Positions 58,532-64,000 of a stretch of 64,000 nt of DNA are shown piece after piece (position 1 is the stretch's first letter; every line of letters begins with the position of its first letter). Under the pieces are notes generated by a model. That model had not been told where the DNA came from, did not search any database, and was given only the letters and a program-made list of their open reading frames with translations. Where the stretch lies: contig NZ_SSNZ01000001.1 of NCBI RefSeq assembly GCF_004801375.1, positions 248,001 through 312,000 on the forward strand, read 5' to 3'. The DNA is from Flavobacterium supellecticarium. GTDB taxonomy: Bacteria; Bacteroidota; Bacteroidia; Flavobacteriales; Flavobacteriaceae. A program made the translations under genes and the position numbers.

Positions 58532-61223
58532 TTATAGTTTACTGATCATATTGTTGTTTTATCTGGGGATCTTATTTTTTGTAGCCCATTGGGCCGAAAA
58601 AAAAGCCAACAGTAAATGGACCAACAATCCGTATGTCTATGCTTTTTCGCTGGCTGTATATTGCTCGGCCTGGACGTATTATGGCAGTATTGGAGTAGCG
58701 GCTCATTCGGGACTGAGCTACCTCACGGTATACTTAGGACCGGTAATCATTATTCCGGCGTGGATTGTCATTCTGCGTAAGATTATCCGTATCTCGCGGG
58801 TGAACAAAATTTCCAGTCTGGCCGATTTTATTTCCCTGCGCTACGGAAACAGCCGTTTTTTGGGCGCGTTGGTGACTTTTATCAGCGTGATCGGAATCAT
58901 TCCGTATATCGCCTTACAGTTAAAAGCCATTGCCGAAACCTTTAGAATCGTAACCCAAACCTCGATCAGTTCGAATGTATTTAACGATACCACAACCTAT
59001 GTGGCTATTGCGCTTGCCCTTTTTGCCTCCTATTATGGAACCCGTTATGTAGATGCCTCCGAAAAAAGAAAAGGAATCGTAACCGCCGTTGCGATGGAAT
59101 CGGTTTTAAAACTGTTTTTCTTTATTCTGGTAGGCGTATACGTAACTTATTTTGTATTTGACGGTTTCGAAGATATTTATGCCAAAGCCAGCCTGATCGA
59201 AGGATTCCGCGAAAAGAACACGATTGGAGGGCTACCGCAGGCACTCAATTGGTTCTTTTTATGTCTGTTGTCGCTGTTTGCAATGTTTCTGTTACCGCGT
59301 CAGTTTCAGATGGCAGTCGTCGAAAACAATCGGGAAAGTCATATTAAAACGGCCATCTGGTTGTTTCCACTGTATTTGTTACTGTTTAATATTTTTGTAT
59401 ATCCGATTGCTTGGGGCGGAAATATTCTGTTTTCGGGAGCTACAGCCAACGCAGATACCTATTCACTGTTAATTCCGCAATATTTTAATAATACGACAAT
59501 AACCGTTTTGGTATTTCTGGGTGGTTTTTCGGCTTCGATATCGATGATTGTGGTCGCTTCGATCGGATTATCGATCATGCTGAGTAACAATCTTTTAATT
59601 CCTTACGGATTTCTGGGGACGCTGCAAAGTGAGACTCAGGATAAAAACAGCAAACGGATCGTAAACATCCGTAAAATTTGTATTTTTCTATTGATCATTG
59701 TTGCGTATCTGATCTATCGTTTTTACGTATTGGATTACAACCTGTTTTCGATTGGATTGGTTTCCTTTGTGATTATGGCGCAATTGGCTCCGGCTTTTTT
59801 TGGGGCGCTATTATGGCGTCGCGGATCCCGTTTGGGCGCTATTTCCGGAATGCTGATCGGATTTTTAGTCTGCGTTTATACCCTTCTGATTCCGTATGGA
59901 ATCGGGATTACCAACAGTAGTAGTACCTTTATATCCGAAGGTCTGGCCGGAATCGAATTGTTAAAACCGTTCCAGTTATTCGGACTGGATTATCTGGCAC
60001 CGATTCCGCAGGCACTTTTCTGGAGTTTACTGTTTAATACGATCATTTATCTGGCGGTTTCCGTGAGCTTTAAAGGAAACTACCGCGAGCGCAATTATGC
60101 CGAAATGTTTATCGATATCGACAAATACAGTACGATGCACGAAAACGCTTTTGTCTGGAAAGGAACGGCTTATACTCGCGATATCGAAAAAGTGCTCAAA
60201 CGTTTTTTGGGAGAAGAACGTACCAAACGAGCCCTGACGATTTTTAATCTAAAATACAATGTCGACAAAAATCAGGAGCAGGCCGACGCTCGATTGATCA
60301 AGTTTGCCGAAAACCTGCTCACCGGTCATATAGGAACCGCTTCGGCCCGGATATTGATTTCAAGCGTGGTAAAAGAAGAAAAAGTATCATTGCAGGAAGT
60401 ATTGCATATTCTGGAAGAATCCCGCGAAAACATCATTATCAATAAAAAACTAACGGAAACTTCCAACGAATTACAGCAAATAACCGCTCAGTTGCAAAAG
60501 GCTAACGAACAACTGCTGGAAAAGGATGCCCAAAAAGATGAATTCCTCGATACGGTAACCCACGAATTGCGCACACCGATTACCGCGATAAAAGCATCGA
60601 GTGAGATTTTATACGACGATGACGATATCCCGGAAGAATTACGGAAGCAGTTTTTAAGAAACATCATTTCGGAATCCGATCGTTTAAATAGGTTGATCAA
60701 TAAAATTTTAGACCTCGAAAAATTCGAAACCGGAAAGCAACAGATTCATGGCGCAAAAAACAGTCTGGATCATACAATAGTTACCGCTTTGGAACCGTTA
60801 CAACAACTGATTCGCAATAAAAAGATAGTAGTACATTTTGTAACCGAAACTGTAACGGAAGCCTGGTATGACGAAGAACGGATTATTCAGGTGATTACAA
60901 ATCTGGTTTCGAACGCCGTGAAATTCTGCCCCGAAACAAACGGTCAGATTTCGATAACGGTAATGGAAACCGGAGCGTATTTGCAAACCAGCATCCACGA
61001 CAATGGGAAAGGAATCAATCCGGAAGATCTGGATGCGATTTTTGACAAATTTTACCAGTCGACCAACCAGAACATCAAAAAACCGGTTGGAAGTGGACTC
61101 GGATTGGCGATTTGCAAACAGATCATCGAACACCATAAAGGGAAAATATGGGCTGAAAATAAAGAAAACGGAGCCGTTTTCCATTTTACATTGCCCCAAT
61201 ACAATAGCACAGAAAATGAATAA
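58524..61223 (+). CDS. Sodium:solute symporter-histidine kinase fusion (CbrA-like)
   Basis: An 899-residue protein. Residues 1-510 form a 13-helix sodium:solute symporter domain (YSSAWTYYGS-type motif as CSAWTYYGSIGVAAHSG, SLADFISLRYGNS, LLPRQFQMAVVENN). A linker (about 540-640) and a coiled coil lead to HisKA (DEFLDTVTHELRTPITAIKA) and the ATPase domain (NLVSNAVKFCPETNG, GSGLGLAICKQIIEHHKGKI). It probably senses or transports a carboxylate such as acetate and signals to the overlapping receiver gene. Confidence 0.93.
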   Translation: MSSYSLLIILLFYLGILFFVAHWAEKKANSKWTNNPYVYAFSLAVYCSAWTYYGSIGVAAHSGLSYLTVYLGPVIIIPAWIVILRKIIRISRVNKISSLADFISLRYGNSRFLGALVTFISVIGIIPYIALQLKAIAETFRIVTQTSISSNVFNDTTTYVAIALALFASYYGTRYVDASEKRKGIVTAVAMESVLKLFFFILVGVYVTYFVFDGFEDIYAKASLIEGFREKNTIGGLPQALNWFFLCLLSLFAMFLLPRQFQMAVVENNRESHIKTAIWLFPLYLLLFNIFVYPIAWGGNILFSGATANADTYSLLIPQYFNNTTITVLVFLGGFSASISMIVVASIGLSIMLSNNLLIPYGFLGTLQSETQDKNSKRIVNIRKICIFLLIIVAYLIYRFYVLDYNLFSIGLVSFVIMAQLAPAFFGALLWRRGSRLGAISGMLIGFLVCVYTLLIPYGIGITNSSSTFISEGLAGIELLKPFQLFGLDYLAPIPQALFWSLLFNTIIYLAVSVSFKGNYRERNYAEMFIDIDKYSTMHENAFVWKGTAYTRDIEKVLKRFLGEERTKRALTIFNLKYNVDKNQEQADARLIKFAENLLTGHIGTASARILISSVVKEEKVSLQEVLHILEESRENIIINKKLTETSNELQQITAQLQKANEQLLEKDAQKDEFLDTVTHELRTPITAIKASSEILYDDDDIPEELRKQFLRNIISESDRLNRLINKILDLEKFETGKQQIHGAKNSLDHTIVTALEPLQQLIRNKKIVVHFVTETVTEAWYDEERIIQVITNLVSNAVKFCPETNGQISITVMETGAYLQTSIHDNGKGINPEDLDAIFDKFYQSTNQNIKKPVGSGLGLAICKQIIEHHKGKIWAENKENGAVFHFTLPQYNSTENE

Positions 61224-61590
61224 GATGCGGAAAATTTTAATTGTTGACGACGAACCGAATATCGTCATGTCGTTGGAGTACACCTTCAAAAAGAACAATT
61301 ACGAGGTATTTATTGCCCGTGACGGACAGGAAGCGCTGGAAATCTTAAAAGTTCAGCAGCCCGATATCATTATACTCGACGTCATGATGCCGATGGTCGA
61401 CGGTTATGCGACGCTCGAACAAATTAAAAAAGACGAGCGTTTACAACATTGCAAAGTCATATTTCTGTCGGCGAAAAACAAGGAAAAAGATATTGAAAGA
61501 GGTCTTTCATTAGGCGCCGATTTATATATGACCAAGCCCTTTTCGGTCAAGAAACTGGTCGAGCAAACCAACGAATTGCTAACGGACTAA
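61216..61590 (+). CDS. Single-domain response regulator
   Basis: A 124-residue receiver with no output domain: ILIVDDEPNIVMS, phospho-acceptor Asp in IIILDVMMPMVDG, and Lys in DLYMTKPFSVKKL. It overlaps the kinase gene by 8 nt, hence partner of the SSS-kinase. It may pass phosphate on, or change acetyl-CoA synthetase expression through another factor. An alternative ATG is at 61225. Confidence 0.88.
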   Translation: MNKMRKILIVDDEPNIVMSLEYTFKKNNYEVFIARDGQEALEILKVQQPDIIILDVMMPMVDGYATLEQIKKDERLQHCKVIFLSAKNKEKDIERGLSLGADLYMTKPFSVKKLVEQTNELLTD

Positions 61591-61604
61591 AACAACCACT
61601 TACC

Positions 61605-63500
61605 ATGAATTATAATGAATTTTACCAACGAAGTCTGGACGATCCCGAAGGCTTTTGGAAAGAACAGGCCGATGTACTGAAATGGTATAAGCGGCCACAA
61701 ACGATACTGTCTGAGGACAAAAACGGTTATCCGCTATGGTTTGCCGATGGAGAGCTGAATATTTGCTATCTAACGATCGACAAACATATTGAAGATGGTT
61801 ATGGCGACCAGATAGCCTTTATCTACGATTCACCCGTAACCCAAACGATACGAAAATATACGTTTCACGAAGTAAAATCCGAAGTCGCAAAACTCGCCGG
61901 CGGATTAACCGCTTTAGGATTAACCAAAGGCGATACGGCAGTTATTTATATGCCCATGATTCCGCAGGTGGCTTTTGCAATGCTGGCCTGTGCCCGAATA
62001 GGCGTGACGCATTCGATGGTTTTTGGTGGCTTTGCGCCACACGAACTCGCCATCCGAATTGACGATTCCAAACCCAAAGCCATTATTACGGCCTCATCGG
62101 GAATTGAAATCGACCGACTGATCGCTTACAAACCACTGGTTGACGAAGCGATTGAAATGGCAGCACATAAACCGGAAAAAGTGATCATCTTTAATCGGAA
62201 ATTAGGAGCCAAAATACCGTTTCAGGACTATGATGTCGACTATGAAAAATTAGTTTTACAATCCGAAGAAGTACCTTGTGTTCCGGTAGCAGCTACTCAT
62301 CCGCTTTATATACTGTATACTTCCGGCACTACTGGAAAACCAAAGGGAATCGTAAGAGATACAGGAGGTTATGCTACAGTACTTAAATTTACAATGCAAT
62401 ACGTATACGACATTCCGGAAGGCGAAACATTTTGGGCGGCATCCGATATGGGCTGGGCGGTAGGACATAGTTATATTTTATACGGGCCATTGTTAAACCG
62501 AAATACAACCATAATCTTCGAAGGAAAACCGATTAAAACACCGGATGCGAGTACCTATTGGCGTATCATTGCCGAACACAAAGTGCGCATTATGTTTACC
62601 GCGCCAACGGCCATTCGCGCGATAAAAAAAGAAGATCCGGACGGCAGCTTTATCAAAAAATACGACTTAAGTCATCTGAAAATACAATTTTTAGCCGGCG
62701 AACGTTGTGATGTGGCTACACTGGAATGGTACCGGCAACACGTACCGGTTCCAGTTATTGATCATTGGTGGCAGACGGAATCCGGATGGCCGATGATTGC
62801 CAATATGATGGGAGTCGAATACCTACCGGTAAAACCCGGATCGGCCGGGAAACCCGTTACCGGTTACGAAATCGTTATTTTTGACGAAAACGGGAAAGAA
62901 TTACCACCAAACGAAGAAGGATATGTGGTAATAAAACTACCTTTGCCACCGGGAACCATGTTGGGTCTTTGGGAAGACGAAAACCGCTTTAAAGCCGGGT
63001 ATTTAAACCGTTTCCCGGGCTATTATTTTTCGGGTGACGGTGGTTATAAAGACAACGAAGGTTATATTTACATAACCGGTCGGGTAGATGATGTGATCAA
63101 TGTTGCGGGACACCGCCTTTCGACTGCTGAAATGGAAGAAATTGTAGCGTCACACAATGCCGTGGCCGAATGTGCCGTTATAGGAATTAACGATGCCTTA
63201 AAAGGGCAGATTCCATTGGCATTGGCCGTTATTAAATCGGGCGATACAACCGAGCATTTTCAACTGGAATATGAAGTTGTTCAGCTTGTTCGCGAAAAAA
63301 TAGGCGCGGTCGCTTCGTTGCGAAATGTGATCGTTGTGCAGCGTTTGCCAAAAACCCGTTCCGGTAAAATCCTTCGCAAATTACTGCGAAGTATTGTAGA
63401 CGGTGAGAAATACCAAATCCCATCTACCATCGATGATGAAACCATCATCGGTGAAGTAACCGAAGCTTTTACAAGCTATGGCATCGGTGTATTTAAATAG
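61605..63500 (+). CDS. Acetate/propionate-CoA ligase family protein
   Basis: A 631-residue AMP-forming acyl-CoA synthetase of the acetyl/propionyl-CoA type. Motifs: YILYTSGTTGKPKGIVRDTG, DHWWQTESGWPMIANMMGVE, YYFSGDGGYKDNEGYIYITG, and the regulatory/catalytic lysine in PKTRSGKILRKLL. The sequence WWQTESGWP with flanking tryptophans fits short-chain substrates. A second synthetase gene begins 22 nt downstream, so two isoenzymes, perhaps for acetate and propionate, are encoded together. Confidence 0.88.
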   Translation: MNYNEFYQRSLDDPEGFWKEQADVLKWYKRPQTILSEDKNGYPLWFADGELNICYLTIDKHIEDGYGDQIAFIYDSPVTQTIRKYTFHEVKSEVAKLAGGLTALGLTKGDTAVIYMPMIPQVAFAMLACARIGVTHSMVFGGFAPHELAIRIDDSKPKAIITASSGIEIDRLIAYKPLVDEAIEMAAHKPEKVIIFNRKLGAKIPFQDYDVDYEKLVLQSEEVPCVPVAATHPLYILYTSGTTGKPKGIVRDTGGYATVLKFTMQYVYDIPEGETFWAASDMGWAVGHSYILYGPLLNRNTTIIFEGKPIKTPDASTYWRIIAEHKVRIMFTAPTAIRAIKKEDPDGSFIKKYDLSHLKIQFLAGERCDVATLEWYRQHVPVPVIDHWWQTESGWPMIANMMGVEYLPVKPGSAGKPVTGYEIVIFDENGKELPPNEEGYVVIKLPLPPGTMLGLWEDENRFKAGYLNRFPGYYFSGDGGYKDNEGYIYITGRVDDVINVAGHRLSTAEMEEIVASHNAVAECAVIGINDALKGQIPLALAVIKSGDTTEHFQLEYEVVQLVREKIGAVASLRNVIVVQRLPKTRSGKILRKLLRSIVDGEKYQIPSTIDDETIIGEVTEAFTSYGIGVFK

Positions 63501-63522
63501 AATATGAAAAAATAAACACACT

Positions 63523-64000
63523 ATGAGTTATTATAAAATAAACAACTTAGAAGAATACTTCAAACACTATAAAAAATCGATCCGGGAGCCACGTAAATTC
63601 TGGGGAAAAATAGCCGAAGAAAATTTTACATGGTACCAGACCTGGGACAAAGTAATGGAGTTTGATATGGCCGAAGCCGATATTAAATGGTTTACCAATG
63701 CAAAAGTCAACATTACTAAAAACTGTATTGACCGTCATTTGGCCAAAAGAGGGAATAAAAATGCGATTATTTTTGAGCCGAACGATCCGAAAGAACCGGC
63801 GCAATATATTACCTATAACGAATTGTACGATCGCGTAGCCAAAATGGCCAATGTATTGCGCGAACAAGGTATTAAAAAAGGGGACCGGGTGTGTATTTAT
63901 CTACCGATGATTCCGGAACTGGCCGTGGCTGTATTGGCCTGTGCACGGATTGGAGCGATTCATTCGGTTGTTTTCGCCGGATTTTCAGCTTCGGCAATTG
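63523..64000 (+). CDS. acs: Acetyl-CoA synthetase, partial
   Basis: From ATG 63523 the frame stays open to the window end (159 codons). It begins MSYYKINNLEEYFKHYKKSI, then FWGKIAEENFTWYQTWDKVM, NCIDRHLAKRGNKNAIIFEP and GDRVCIYLPMIPELAVAVLA, the N-terminal part of acetyl-CoA synthetase. The adenylation motifs lie beyond the window. Likely cotranscribed with the synthetase before it. Confidence 0.88.
   Translation, partial: MSYYKINNLEEYFKHYKKSIREPRKFWGKIAEENFTWYQTWDKVMEFDMAEADIKWFTNAKVNITKNCIDRHLAKRGNKNAIIFEPNDPKEPAQYITYNELYDRVAKMANVLREQGIKKGDRVCIYLPMIPELAVAVLACARIGAIHSVVFAGFSASAI

Noticed and set aside
61003..61215. Longer receiver protein frame inside the symporter-kinase gene
   Set aside because: The first 71 residues are a shadow of the kinase ATPase region; the receiver starts at 61216 or 61225.

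Overview
The window reads as chromosome of a Flavobacterium-like member of the Bacteroidota. The evidence is AT-rich DNA, almost no Shine-Dalgarno sites, promoters of the TAnnTTTG type, an LpxC-FabZ fusion protein, VGIGTTTP-type surface proteins and an acetate/SSS-kinase locus of the kind common in this group. No rRNA, tRNA or CRISPR array was seen.

Layout. 0-2 kb: end of a CI-like phage repressor gene and a secreted repeat-motif protein. 2-9.6 kb: core lipid A and translation block (HD hydrolase, lpxD, lpxC-fabZ, lpxA, efp, a second lpxD, NTF2-like protein, sucD). 9.7-16 kb: DinB and Crp/Fnr pair, a NhaC-family transporter behind a very small S-box-like leader, fabG, and a VWA-like membrane protein. 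16-22 kb: acidic-tail protein, deoxyhypusine-synthase-like protein plus arginine decarboxylase, aroB, proline dehydrogenase.

22-32 kb is an accessory region, visibly decaying. It holds a Panacea-type toxin-antitoxin pair, three genes each broken by one in-frame stop codon (one of them a GHKL ATPase joined to a Shedu-like nuclease), a SymE toxin, copies of a 33-bp palindromic repeat, and a small putative RiPP/bacteriocin locus. That locus has a double-glycine precursor, a CPBP protease and an aKG-HExxH-like enzyme, and it lies between a truncated and an intact copy of a TPP riboswitch. thiD follows the intact riboswitch.

32.9-42.8 kb, minus strand: a divalent-metal RND efflux operon (TolC, adaptor lipoprotein, CzcA-like pump) with its own two-component system and four phased direct repeats at the efflux promoter, then a TPR hybrid histidine kinase. 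43.3-53.7 kb, minus strand: a nine-gene operon for aromatic acid breakdown through CoA thioesters (flavin reductase, two-domain salicylyl/aminobenzoyl-CoA hydroxylase, CoA ligase, thioesterase, gentisate-type dioxygenase, FAH hydrolase, maleate isomerase, with a nitrilase and a glutamate-synthase-like protein). 53.8-64 kb: an orphan IS1-like DNA-binding protein, then an uptake and activation locus on the plus strand (porin, MHS-family transporter, two small membrane proteins, symporter-kinase fusion, receiver protein, two acyl-CoA synthetases, the last cut by the window end).

Strongest leads: the RiPP-like locus between riboswitch copies, the interrupted GHKL-nuclease gene and its two interrupted neighbours, the minimal S-box, the CoA-dependent aromatic operon with nitrogen-handling genes, and the operator arrays near 38.4 and 42.9 kb.
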